Positions 35,921 through 45,849 of a DNA stretch of 64,000 bases are shown in pieces. The first letter of the stretch is position 1. Each line of letters begins with the position of its first letter. Both the position numbers and the translations under genes were made by a program. The DNA comes from Solirubrobacter phytolaccae (GTDB lineage: Bacteria; Actinomycetota; Thermoleophilia; Solirubrobacterales; Solirubrobacteraceae): NCBI RefSeq assembly GCF_027587195.1, contig NZ_JAPDDP010000002.1:62001-126000 (forward strand), in the 5' to 3' direction. The notes under the pieces are model-generated. The model did not search any database. It saw only the letters and a list, made by a program, of their open reading frames with translations, and had not been told where the DNA came from.

Positions 35921-36604
35921 ATGTCGACCATTCTGATCACCGGGGCCAATCGCAGCCTCGGCTATGAAACCGCCCGCCGTCTCATCGAAGCCGGCCACGA
36001 CGTCTGGGTGGGAGCCCGGGACGAGGCGCGCGGCCGCGCCGCCGCCGAAGCCCTCGGCGCGCGCTTCGTGCAGCTCGACGTCACCTCCGACGACTCGGTC
36101 GCCGCCGCCGTGCAGACCGTCGGGTCCCTGGACGTGCTCATCAACAACGCGGGCATCCCCGGCGAGTTCGTCGCGCTGTCCGAGGTCACCGTCGAGCACC
36201 TGCGGCCCGTGTTCGAGGTCAACGCGTTCGGCCCGGTGCGCGTGCTCCAGGCCTTCCGACCGCTGCTCGAGCAGTCCTCGAACCCGGTCGTGGTCAACGT
36301 GTCCTCCGGCATGGGCTCGATCGGCGTGACCAGCGACCCCGACCGCGTCGAGTCCGGCATGCACAACCTCAGCTACTCGCCGTCGAAGACCGCGCTGAAC
36401 ATGCTCACGACCCAGTGGGCCAAGGCCTACCCGGGCATGCGCATCAACGCCGTCGACCCCGGCTACACGGCGACGGACATCAACAACCACAGCGGCCCGC
36501 AGACCGTCGAGGAAGGCACGGACGCGATCGTCGAGCTCGCCCAGATCGGCCCGGACGGCCCGACCGGCGAGTTCCGTGACCGCCACGGCCTCGTGCCGTG
36601 GTGA
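35921..36604 (+). CDS. short-chain dehydrogenase/reductase
   Basis: 227 residues, classical SDR. NAD(P) loop TGANRSLGYETA, NNAG motif (LINNAGIPG), Ser in VVNVSSGMGS, and the catalytic YSPSK (Tyr-x-x-x-Lys). ATG 35921. Divergent from the MmyB regulator that probably controls it. Substrate unknown. Confidence 0.94.
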   Translation: MSTILITGANRSLGYETARRLIEAGHDVWVGARDEARGRAAAEALGARFVQLDVTSDDSVAAAVQTVGSLDVLINNAGIPGEFVALSEVTVEHLRPVFEVNAFGPVRVLQAFRPLLEQSSNPVVVNVSSGMGSIGVTSDPDRVESGMHNLSYSPSKTALNMLTTQWAKAYPGMRINAVDPGYTATDINNHSGPQTVEEGTDAIVELAQIGPDGPTGEFRDRHGLVPW

Positions 36605-36605
36605 G

Positions 36606-37358
36606 CTAGGAGAGCCGACGGACGCGCTCGCCCGGTGCGACGGCGGCGCGTTGGACGAACGTGGCCAGCAACGCGGCCGCGGCGAGCTCCACGGCCAGGA
36701 GCGAGAGCAGGACGACGAGCTGCGTGCTCGCCGCTTCCGCCGGCTTCGCGCCGCCGAGCAGCAGGCCGACGAACGCGCCGGGGAGGGTGACCAAGCCGAC
36801 GCTGCGGGTCTGGTCGATCGCGGGCGTAAGGGCGGTGTGGATCGCGCGGCGGATGCTCGGGCGCAGGGCGTCGCGGGCGCTATCGCCGAGGCACAGGCGC
36901 GCTTCGATCTCCGCGTGCGCGGACTCCAGCTCCTCGGTCATCCGGCGCCCGGTGAGGCTGACCGCCGCCATCCCGCCGCCGATCAGGATGCCCGCGGTCG
37001 GGACCGCGGCGCGCGGCGTGAAGTCGAACGCGCCGACCGCGAGCAGGAACCCCGTGGCGGTGAGCGCGGGCGTCGCGATCGCCACGAACGCCCACACACG
37101 GCCGTTCGGGATCCCGCCGATCCGCCGGCCGGCCGTGAACGCGGCGGTCGTGAGCATCACCGCGACGAACGCGAACGCCAGCGCGGGGATCTCGAAGATC
37201 GCGACGATCACGGCGCCGACGGCCGTGAGCTGGACGACGGCGCGGGTGGCGGCGAGCGCGAGCTCCTTCGAGAGGCCGAGGCCCAGCCGCCAGGCGAGCG
37301 CGACGGCGACGACCGCGAGGGCGATCCCGGCGAGCCCCTGGACGAGGACGTCGCTCAC
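36606..37358 (-). CDS. fetB: FetB-like ABC permease (UPF0014)
   Basis: 250 residues with about seven helices. Seen: ATRAVVQLTAVG near residue 37, GGMAAVSLTGRRM, and SVGLVTLPGAFVGLLLGGAKPAEAA, characteristic of FetB/YbbM. In E. coli FetAB exports iron and protects against oxidative stress. Downstream partner of the ATPase (4-nt ATGA-type overlap at 37355-37358). The stop lies 1 nt past that of the convergent SDR gene. Confidence 0.85.
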   Translation of the reverse strand: MSDVLVQGLAGIALAVVAVALAWRLGLGLSKELALAATRAVVQLTAVGAVIVAIFEIPALAFAFVAVMLTTAAFTAGRRIGGIPNGRVWAFVAIATPALTATGFLLAVGAFDFTPRAAVPTAGILIGGGMAAVSLTGRRMTEELESAHAEIEARLCLGDSARDALRPSIRRAIHTALTPAIDQTRSVGLVTLPGAFVGLLLGGAKPAEAASTQLVVLLSLLAVELAAAALLATFVQRAAVAPGERVRRLS

Positions 37359-37942
37359 AGCCGTTGCTCGCGGTCGGCCCAGCCCGTGACGACGGCACGG
37401 TCGTGCGAGGTGAGGCAGATCGCGAGGCCTGCGGCGGCGAGCTCGCGCACGTGGCGGCCGATCGCCTCGGCGAGCGGCGCGTCCAGCCCCGAGGTCGGCT
37501 CGTCGAGCAGCAGCACCTCCGGCTTGCGGGTCAGCGCCCGCGCGATCGCCACGCGCGCCTGCTCGCCGCCCGAGAGGCGGGTCGCGTCGCGGTCGGCGAA
37601 GGACGCGTCCAGCCCGGCGGCGTCGAGCGCCGCGGCCAAGTCGGCGGGCTCGTCGAGCGCGTAGGTCAAGTTGTCGGCGACGGTGCCGGGCAGCATCACG
37701 GGACGTTGCGCGACGAATCCGACACGACGCCGCAGCACCCGCGGGTCCAGCGTCGCGACGTCCGTCCCGTCGAGCCGTACCACCCCGCCATCGAGCGGCA
37801 CGAGCCGCACGACCGCGCGCAGGAGCGTGGACTTCCCCGCCCCGCTCGGAGCGGTCAGCGCGACCACCTCACCCCGCTGCACGCGCAACGCTGCGCCCCG
37901 CAGGACGTCGCCGACCACCAGCTCCGCGCACTCGAGGGCCAC
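37355..37942 (-). CDS. fetA: FetA-like ABC ATPase
   Basis: 195 residues. Walker A TAPSGAGKSTLL, Q-loop FVAQRPVML, signature LSGGEQARVAIARAL, Walker B VLLLDEPTSGLD and the switch His in LTSHDRAVV. Small cytoplasmic ATPase coupled to FetB. Start GTG 37942 avoids overlap with the divergent AICAR transformylase gene; ATG 37978 would overlap its start. Confidence 0.88.
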   Translation of the reverse strand: MALECAELVVGDVLRGAALRVQRGEVVALTAPSGAGKSTLLRAVVRLVPLDGGVVRLDGTDVATLDPRVLRRRVGFVAQRPVMLPGTVADNLTYALDEPADLAAALDAAGLDASFADRDATRLSGGEQARVAIARALTRKPEVLLLDEPTSGLDAPLAEAIGRHVRELAAAGLAICLTSHDRAVVTGWADREQRL

Positions 37943-37976
37943 GGCCGCATCTTCGCATTGGCTAGCCTCGCCGCCC

Positions 37977-38984
37977 ATGCTCGCCGCCCCGAACCAGCCT
38001 TTCGCCTGCGCCTACGGAGAGAACGCCGCACAGGCCCCCGCCAGCCTCAACGCCTCCGAGTCGGCTGATCCGCTGGCGCTCGCGAACTTCGTGCAGGTGG
38101 AAGGCGCGGCGCCCAGCTTCAACAACCTCGTCGACGTCGACCGCCAGCTGCAGACGATCACCCACATGGCCGCCGCGCTCGACGGGCGCGGACTCGCGTT
38201 CGCGGTCGGCAGCAAGCACGGCAACGCCTGCGGTGCGGCCGCGGCGGCCACACCCGCCGACGCGATCAAGCGCATGCTCGAGGGCGACCTGCGCGCGATC
38301 TTCGGCGGCTGCGTGATGCTCGGCTTCGAGGTCGGCGCCGCGGAGGCCGAGCTGCTGCTCAGCCACGAGAGCCCGACGCGCCGCCTGCTCGACCTGATCT
38401 CCGCCGCGTCCTTCACCGAGGAGGCGATCGAGCTCCTGGCCCGCAAGCACGGCAAGTGCCGGCTGCTCGCCAACCCGGCCCTCGGCACGCTCAACAAGGA
38501 CTCCCTCGACACCGCCCCACGGCAGCGCTACGTCCGTGGCGGGTTCCTCGAGCAGCCGAACTACACCTTCGTGCTCGACCTCGACGAGGCCGAGATCACC
38601 GGTGAGCTCACCGACGCGCAGAAGGACGACCTCCTGCTCGCCTGGGCCGTCGGCGCCACCAGCAACTCGAACACGATCACGCTCGTGCGCGACGGCGCCC
38701 TGATCGGCAACGGCGTCGGCCAGCAGGACCGCGTCTCCTGCTGCGCGCTCGCGCTCACCCGCGCCCGCGACGCCGGCCACGCGATCCCCGGCGCCGTCGC
38801 CTACAGCGATTCCTTCTTCCCGTTCCCGGACGCGCCGGAGACCCTGCTCGAAGCGGGCGTGAGCGCCGTCTTCGCCACGTCCGGGTCAGTCCGCGACGAC
38901 CAGGTCCGGGAGGCGTTCACGAAGGCGGACGTCCCCTTCGCGCAGCTCCCGGACAAGCTCGCCCGCGGGTTCTACGGGCACTAG
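37977..38984 (+). CDS. free-standing AICAR transformylase (PurH C-terminal type)
   Basis: 335 residues corresponding only to the formyltransferase half of PurH; the IMP-cyclohydrolase half is absent. Seen: FNNLVDVDRQLQ, active-site SKHGNACGAA (Lys-His), AIFGGCVMLG, GGFLEQ, TSNSNTITL and AYSDSFFPFPDA. It transfers a formyl group from 10-formyl-THF to AICAR in purine synthesis. Separate AICARFT and cyclohydrolase proteins are known in some lineages. Start ATG 37977. Shares CTAG with the convergent bcp gene. Confidence 0.85.
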   Translation: MLAAPNQPFACAYGENAAQAPASLNASESADPLALANFVQVEGAAPSFNNLVDVDRQLQTITHMAAALDGRGLAFAVGSKHGNACGAAAAATPADAIKRMLEGDLRAIFGGCVMLGFEVGAAEAELLLSHESPTRRLLDLISAASFTEEAIELLARKHGKCRLLANPALGTLNKDSLDTAPRQRYVRGGFLEQPNYTFVLDLDEAEITGELTDAQKDDLLLAWAVGATSNSNTITLVRDGALIGNGVGQQDRVSCCALALTRARDAGHAIPGAVAYSDSFFPFPDAPETLLEAGVSAVFATSGSVRDDQVREAFTKADVPFAQLPDKLARGFYGH

Positions 38985-39451
38985 GCTGCGGAGAGCTCGC
39001 CGATCGCCTTGAGCACCTCGTCGTCGTGGGTCTTCGGCGAGACCTTCGGGATCACGTGGGCGATCGTGCCGTCGCCGTCGATGATGAACGTGGCGCGGTT
39101 GGCGCCCATGTAGGTCTTGCCGTACATCGACTTCTCGCCCCAGACACCGAACGCCTCGCACACGGCGTGGTCCTCGTCGGCGAGCAGCGTGAAGTTCAGG
39201 GCCTGCTTGTCGTGGAACTTCTTCACGGCCTTGACCGGGTCCGGCGAGACGCCGAGCACGCGGACGCCCGCCGCGGTGTAGTCGGGCAGGTGGTCGCGGA
39301 TGCCGCACGCCTGGGTCGTGCACCCGGGCGTGTCCGCCTTGGGGTAGAAGTACAGGACCACGGTCTGGCCCTTGAGCGCGGAGAGGGAGACGTCCTCGCC
39401 GTCCTGGTCGGGCAGGGTGAAGTCGGGCGCTGCGGTTCCGGTCTCGAGCAT
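38981..39451 (-). CDS. bcp: thioredoxin-dependent peroxiredoxin Bcp/PrxQ
   Basis: 156 residues. Peroxidatic Cys44 and resolving Cys49 in KADTPGCTTQACGIRD, helical PrxQ arrangement, and SMYGKTYMGANRATFII. Reduces peroxides with thioredoxin. Start ATG 39451 (an upstream ATG at 39460 is possible). Confidence 0.95.
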   Translation of the reverse strand: MLETGTAAPDFTLPDQDGEDVSLSALKGQTVVLYFYPKADTPGCTTQACGIRDHLPDYTAAGVRVLGVSPDPVKAVKKFHDKQALNFTLLADEDHAVCEAFGVWGEKSMYGKTYMGANRATFIIDGDGTIAHVIPKVSPKTHDDEVLKAIGELSAA

Positions 39452-39490
39452 GCCTCGCATCGTTGCACGCCGCCGCGCGCTGTTCCGGCG

Positions 39491-40459
39491 TCAACCCGCC
39501 GCGTCCACCGGGAGGTCGATCGCGATCGTCGTGCCGTCGCCGGGCGGGCTGTCGATGCGCAGCGTCCCGCCCGCGGCCGCGAGCCGGTCCTCGAGGCCGA
39601 GCAGGCCCGAGCCGCCCGCGAAGGCGCCACCGACGCCGTCGTCGCGGATCTCGATCTGCAGGTGCCCGTCGACCGGCGTGATCGTCACGTGCGCCTCCTC
39701 GGCCTGGGCGTGCTTGGCCACGTTGGTCAGGGCCTCGGCGACCGCGAAGTAGGCCGCGGCCTCGACCTCGGCCGGGAAGCGCTCGTCGGTGATCTCCTCG
39801 ACGACCGGCATCGGCATCCGCGCGGTGAGCGTGCCGACCGCCGCGCGCAGGCCGCCGCGCGTGAGGGCCGACGGCATGATCCCGTGCGCGAGCTCGCGCA
39901 GCTCGTCCGTGCCGCGCTGAGCGTTCTCGAGCGCCTCCTGGACCATCGCCTTGGCGGCGTCCGGGTCCTTGTCGAGCTGGCGGACGGCGAGCTTGAGGTT
40001 CACGACCGTGTGCACGAGCCGCTGCTGCGCGCCGTCGTGGATGTCGCGCACGACGCGCTGACGCTCGCGGTCGGCGGCCGCGAGCACGCGGGCGCGCGAG
40101 TCGCGCACCTCGTCCAGGCGCACGCGGCGCTCCTCGGACTCGACCGCGCGCCGGCGGGCGGTGTCGGCGATCACCGCGCCCACGACCGCGGTCAGCGTCA
40201 CGGTGAAGATCGCCACGAGGTCGCCCGCGCTCTTGCCTTCGATCAGGCCGCCCGTCGGGTCGGTGTGGAAGTAGTCGAGCGCGAACAGGCTCAACGCGGC
40301 CGACGCGAGCCCCCATCGGAGCCCGCGTGTGGTGGTGACGATGAGCACGCCCAGGACGTACAGGACGCCGCTCGACACGCCCGGGTCGATCTCGGAGATC
40401 GGATACAGGATGAGCGTGACGGCGGCGACGACGGCGAGCGCGAGGAGCACGAGCGCCAT
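39491..40459 (-). CDS. NarL-type sensor histidine kinase with DUF4118 membrane domain
   Basis: 322 residues. Four N-terminal helices of DUF4118 type (as in KdpD; residues 3-20, 30-45, 50-65, 80-98), a short coil, the HisKA_3 box RVVRDIHDGAQQRLVHTVVN with the phospho-acceptor His, and the ATPase motifs EALTNVAKHAQA and SGLLGLEDRLAAAGG. Third gene after the NarL-type regulator and the BI-1 gene on the same strand. The start ATG lies inside a perfect hairpin (40451-40469). Confidence 0.9.
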   Translation of the reverse strand: MALVLLALAVVAAVTLILYPISEIDPGVSSGVLYVLGVLIVTTTRGLRWGLASAALSLFALDYFHTDPTGGLIEGKSAGDLVAIFTVTLTAVVGAVIADTARRRAVESEERRVRLDEVRDSRARVLAAADRERQRVVRDIHDGAQQRLVHTVVNLKLAVRQLDKDPDAAKAMVQEALENAQRGTDELRELAHGIMPSALTRGGLRAAVGTLTARMPMPVVEEITDERFPAEVEAAAYFAVAEALTNVAKHAQAEEAHVTITPVDGHLQIEIRDDGVGGAFAGGSGLLGLEDRLAAAGGTLRIDSPPGDGTTIAIDLPVDAAG

Positions 40460-40469
40460 TCTGGCGCTC
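40451..40469 (-). promoter_or_regulatory. hairpin enclosing the kinase start codon
   Basis: GAGCGCCA-TTC-TGGCGCTC, 8-bp perfect arms and 3-nt loop. On the mRNA strand the ATG at 40459-40457 falls partly in the loop and partly in the stem, 8 nt after the BI-1 stop. It may lower kinase translation relative to BI-1, or mark a transcript end. Confidence 0.45.
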
Positions 40470-40476
40470 GCACCGC

Positions 40477-41118
40477 TCAGCGGCGGCCGAAGAGGTTCAA
40501 GAACGAGATGAAGAGGTTCAGGATCGAGACGAAGATCCCGGTCGCGAGCCAGATGACGTCGTCGTCGTTGGCGCGGTTGCGGACGAAGTTGAAGTCGATC
40601 ACGAGCAGCGCCGCGGAGACGGCGATCACGGCCAGGCTGAAGAGCGGGTTGCCGGCGCCGCCGAAGAGCAGGAGCAGCAGGCCGATCACGAACAGCCCGA
40701 GCATCGCGTAGCTCAGCGGCCGCATCCAGCGGCTGAGGTCGGCGCTCGTCGCCATCCCCCAGGCGCCCATCGCCAGCGTGGTCAGCGCGGTCGCGCCCGC
40801 GGCCTGGATCACGACGTCCGGCTCGGCGTTGGCGTAGACCTGCAGCACCGGGCCGAGGCTGAGGCCCAGGATCAGCGCCAGCGCGAACAGCCACGTGAGG
40901 CCGGTGCTCCCCCGGCGCAGCGACGCCGAGAACGACTGCGCGAACAGCATCCCGATCGCGACGAAGCCAAGAACCTGGGCCGTCCCGAGCGCGAGGTCGC
41001 GCCCGAAGTACGCGCCGGCGACCGTGAACGCGATCGCGACGCCGACGAGGGACATGACGCGCCCGAAGACGCTGCTGGAGGTGCGTGCCAGAGGGGCTGA
41101 GGGGGCGTAGGTGCTCAT
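40477..41118 (-). CDS. Bax inhibitor-1 / YccA-family membrane protein
   Basis: 213 residues with seven hydrophobic helices and the BI-1 pattern: FGRVMSLVGVAIAFT, GLTWLFALALILGLSLGPVLQVY, GATALTTLAMGAWG, FLNLFGRR at the end. Family members are proton-sensitive calcium leak channels or FtsH regulators (YccA). Plasma membrane. Sits between the genes of a two-component pair. Confidence 0.88.
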   Translation of the reverse strand: MSTYAPSAPLARTSSSVFGRVMSLVGVAIAFTVAGAYFGRDLALGTAQVLGFVAIGMLFAQSFSASLRRGSTGLTWLFALALILGLSLGPVLQVYANAEPDVVIQAAGATALTTLAMGAWGMATSADLSRWMRPLSYAMLGLFVIGLLLLLFGGAGNPLFSLAVIAVSAALLVIDFNFVRNRANDDDVIWLATGIFVSILNLFISFLNLFGRR

Positions 41119-41175
41119 GCCTCTGACTCTCCTCCAACACGCCCGCCCCGCCCAGCCGGGCGGCCCTGACAGCGG

Positions 41176-41193
41176 TGTCCGGCTGCCCGGACA
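41176..41193. terminator. hairpin between response regulator and BI-1 gene
   Basis: TGTCCGG-CTGC-CCGGACA, 7-bp perfect arms, 14 nt after the regulator stop on the minus strand. A second GC-rich hairpin (CCGCCC/GGGCGG) lies about 20 nt further. Together they could end the regulator transcript ahead of the BI-1 gene. Confidence 0.4.
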
Positions 41194-41206
41194 ACGGGTG
41201 GTGCGG

Positions 41207-41869
41207 TCAGCGCGCGGTGCGCAGGTACTCGAGCACCGCGAGCACGCGGCGGTGATCCGTCGGCAGCGAGCTCGACAGCTCGAGCTTGCGGAAGATCCGG
41301 CTGACGTGCTTCTCGACCGCGTTCTCGGTCACGACCAGCTCCTCCGCGATCCCCAGGTTCGAACGCCCCTCGGCCATCGCCGCCAGCACGTCGAGCTCAC
41401 GCGGCGTGAGGTCATGGATCGGCCCCTGACGCCGGCTGCGGCCAAGCATCAGCCGCACGACCTCGGGATCCAGCGCGGTACCGCCCGCGGCGACGCGGCG
41501 GATCGCGTCGACGAACGCGTCCACGTCGCCGACCCGCTCCTTGAGCAGGTAGCCGACGCCCTGCGGGTCGTCCCCGAGCAGGTCGTTGGCGTAGGACTCC
41601 TCCAGGTGCGACGAGAGCACGAGCACACCCAGCCCGGGGAGCTCGGCGCGCAGCGTGCGCGCGGCACGCAGGCCGTCGTCCGTGCGGTCGGGCGGCATCT
41701 GCACGTCGACGATCGCGACGTCGGGCTTGTGGGCGCGCACCTTGCGCGCGAAGTCGTCGGCGTCACCGGCGCGGGCGACGATCTCGAAGCCCGCGTCCTC
41801 GAGCAGCCGCGCGATCCCCTCGCGCATCAGCACGTCGTCCTCGCCCATGACGATCCGCAGCGGCGTCAT
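41207..41869 (-). CDS. NarL/FixJ-family response regulator
   Basis: 220 residues. Receiver: acidic pair GEDD, phospho-Asp in VAIVDVQMPPD, Lys in YLLKERVG. LuxR-type HTH from about 150: LTPRELDVLAAMAEGRSNLGIAEELVVTENAVEKHVSRIFRKL. Start ATG 41869 (ATG 41881 also in frame). Probable partner of the HisKA_3 kinase at 39491-40459, separated from it by the BI-1 gene. Confidence 0.93.
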   Translation of the reverse strand: MTPLRIVMGEDDVLMREGIARLLEDAGFEIVARAGDADDFARKVRAHKPDVAIVDVQMPPDRTDDGLRAARTLRAELPGLGVLVLSSHLEESYANDLLGDDPQGVGYLLKERVGDVDAFVDAIRRVAAGGTALDPEVVRLMLGRSRRQGPIHDLTPRELDVLAAMAEGRSNLGIAEELVVTENAVEKHVSRIFRKLELSSSLPTDHRRVLAVLEYLRTAR

Positions 41870-41907
41870 GGGCGAGAACATATCGATGCGACTGGCCGCG
41901 ACGATGC

Positions 41908-43077
41908 TCAGATCTCGAGCGAAAGCTGCTCCGACGCTCGCGTGAAGGGATCCGCGAGCTCCTTCGTCGGGCGTTCCGCACGGATGCGCTGCCGCGCCTG
42001 CAGCAACGGGTCACTCGCGACATAGAAACGCCCTCGGCGCTCACCGACAGCCGTCAGCAGCCCCGCTTCGACCATCGCCTTGAGGTCTCGTGTCGCCGTG
42101 AGCTCTGAGATCTCCTCGCCTGATGAGAAGTCGACGGAGGCGCGGTACCGCGCGTTGCGTACGCGAAGACCGTAGGCCGCGTCCATCAAACCGGCTGCCG
42201 CGCGTTCCGGTAGCCGGTGCCGTTCGGCGAGCGCGACGGATGCGAGCCACAGCTCTTCGACCTCTTGGACGCGTCGGAGGTGCGTGCGTCCCTGTCGGTA
42301 GTGGGCGGTCAGGCAGAACCGCACCCACGGCCGCGCGTCATTCTCAGGATGCCAAGCGCCCTCACCCACCTGCGCCAGCACGTCGTAGTAGGCCTGCGTA
42401 TTGCGGCCGAGGTACTCCTCGATGCTCGAGAACACCGGAGCGACGATCTGCTCGCGAGCCAGGACGAGGGTCTGCAGTGCGCGGGCCATTCGGCCGTTGC
42501 CGTCACTGAACGGGTGGATCATCACCAGATTGAGGTGCGCGACCGCGGCCCGGAACAGCACTGGCGCGTCGCTTCGCTCCAGTTCGCGGATCATCTCGAC
42601 GATGAGTGCCGGGATCTCGTCACTCGGCGGGCCTTCATACACGATCGCGCCCTCGGGCTCTCGCCGGACCCAGATGGCTCCCGGCCGCCAACGCCCTGGA
42701 TTCTTCGCCAGGTCGTGCTTGATCATCATGAAATGAAGGGCCTTGAGCAGGCCTTCGTCGACCTTCGCCGTCTCGTCGTGCGCGTGTTGCAGCACGTACG
42801 TCATGGCGTCGCGATAACCCGAGACCGCCGACGCGGTCTCCGCCGACGCGTCGAGAACGTCATCACCGTCGACTGCGGCAACGACATCGTCGAGCGTGGC
42901 GTTGTAGCCCTCGATGCTGTTTGAGGCTTGAACGGCCCGCGCGAACGTCAGTCGACGCAGACTTCCGGCCCACCGCCGAGGCTCGGAGACACGGTGTCGA
43001 AGCTCCTCCCGGAGCTCGTCGATCATCCGTAGAACTTCGTTCTCGAGCTCTCCTGGAGATGGCGTCCGGAAGACCAT
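41908..43077 (-). CDS. Fic-family protein with C-terminal winged helix
   Basis: 389 residues. Fic core motif HPFSDGNGRMAR (catalytic His; phosphate loop) near residue 200. N-terminal inhibitory helix motif SNSIEGY (S/T-x-x-x-E-G), typical of class II Fic AMP-transferases that self-inhibit. The C-terminal 100 residues form a winged-helix domain (SSGEEISELTATRDLKAMVEAGLLTAV). Flanking loop GPPSDEIPALI. Probably AMPylates a protein target and binds DNA; whether target or autoregulation is unknown. Start ATG 43077 lies inside the palindrome 43074-43114; an upstream ATG at 43104 would translate the repeat itself. Confidence 0.9.
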   Translation of the reverse strand: MVFRTPSPGELENEVLRMIDELREELRHRVSEPRRWAGSLRRLTFARAVQASNSIEGYNATLDDVVAAVDGDDVLDASAETASAVSGYRDAMTYVLQHAHDETAKVDEGLLKALHFMMIKHDLAKNPGRWRPGAIWVRREPEGAIVYEGPPSDEIPALIVEMIRELERSDAPVLFRAAVAHLNLVMIHPFSDGNGRMARALQTLVLAREQIVAPVFSSIEEYLGRNTQAYYDVLAQVGEGAWHPENDARPWVRFCLTAHYRQGRTHLRRVQEVEELWLASVALAERHRLPERAAAGLMDAAYGLRVRNARYRASVDFSSGEEISELTATRDLKAMVEAGLLTAVGERRGRFYVASDPLLQARQRIRAERPTKELADPFTRASEQLSLEI

Positions 43078-43114
43078 GATCGAATGATAGATAATTTCTA
43101 TCATTCGATCATGG
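43074..43114. promoter_or_regulatory. perfect 18-bp-arm palindrome at the fic start
   Basis: CCATGATCGAATGATAGA (43074-43091), 5-nt centre TAATT, and its exact complement at 43097-43114. Far more AT-rich than the surroundings. It contains the fic start codon and lies 13 bp past the katG stop. The best reading is an operator bound by the C-terminal winged helix of Fic (autoregulation). It could also fold as a long RNA hairpin after katG, but no T-run follows. Confidence 0.75.
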
Positions 43115-43127
43115 CGAACCTCCGTGG

Positions 43128-45793
<2,666 letters not shown>

Positions 45794-45814
45794 TGGTGGC
45801 GGAGCCTAGCGGCT

Positions 45815-45835
45815 TTTCTGGAAGGGTTCCAGAAA
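45815..45835. promoter_or_regulatory. TTTCTGGAA-GGG-TTCCAGAAA, probable FurA operator
   Basis: 9-bp perfect arms with a GGG centre, located 22 bp upstream of furA and 15 bp upstream of the divergent sugar-transferase start. AT-richer than its setting. Position strongly suggests the autoregulatory FurA site for furA-katG; it would also cover the divergent promoter. Confidence 0.65.
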
Positions 45836-45849
45836 CCGCACCGAGGACG

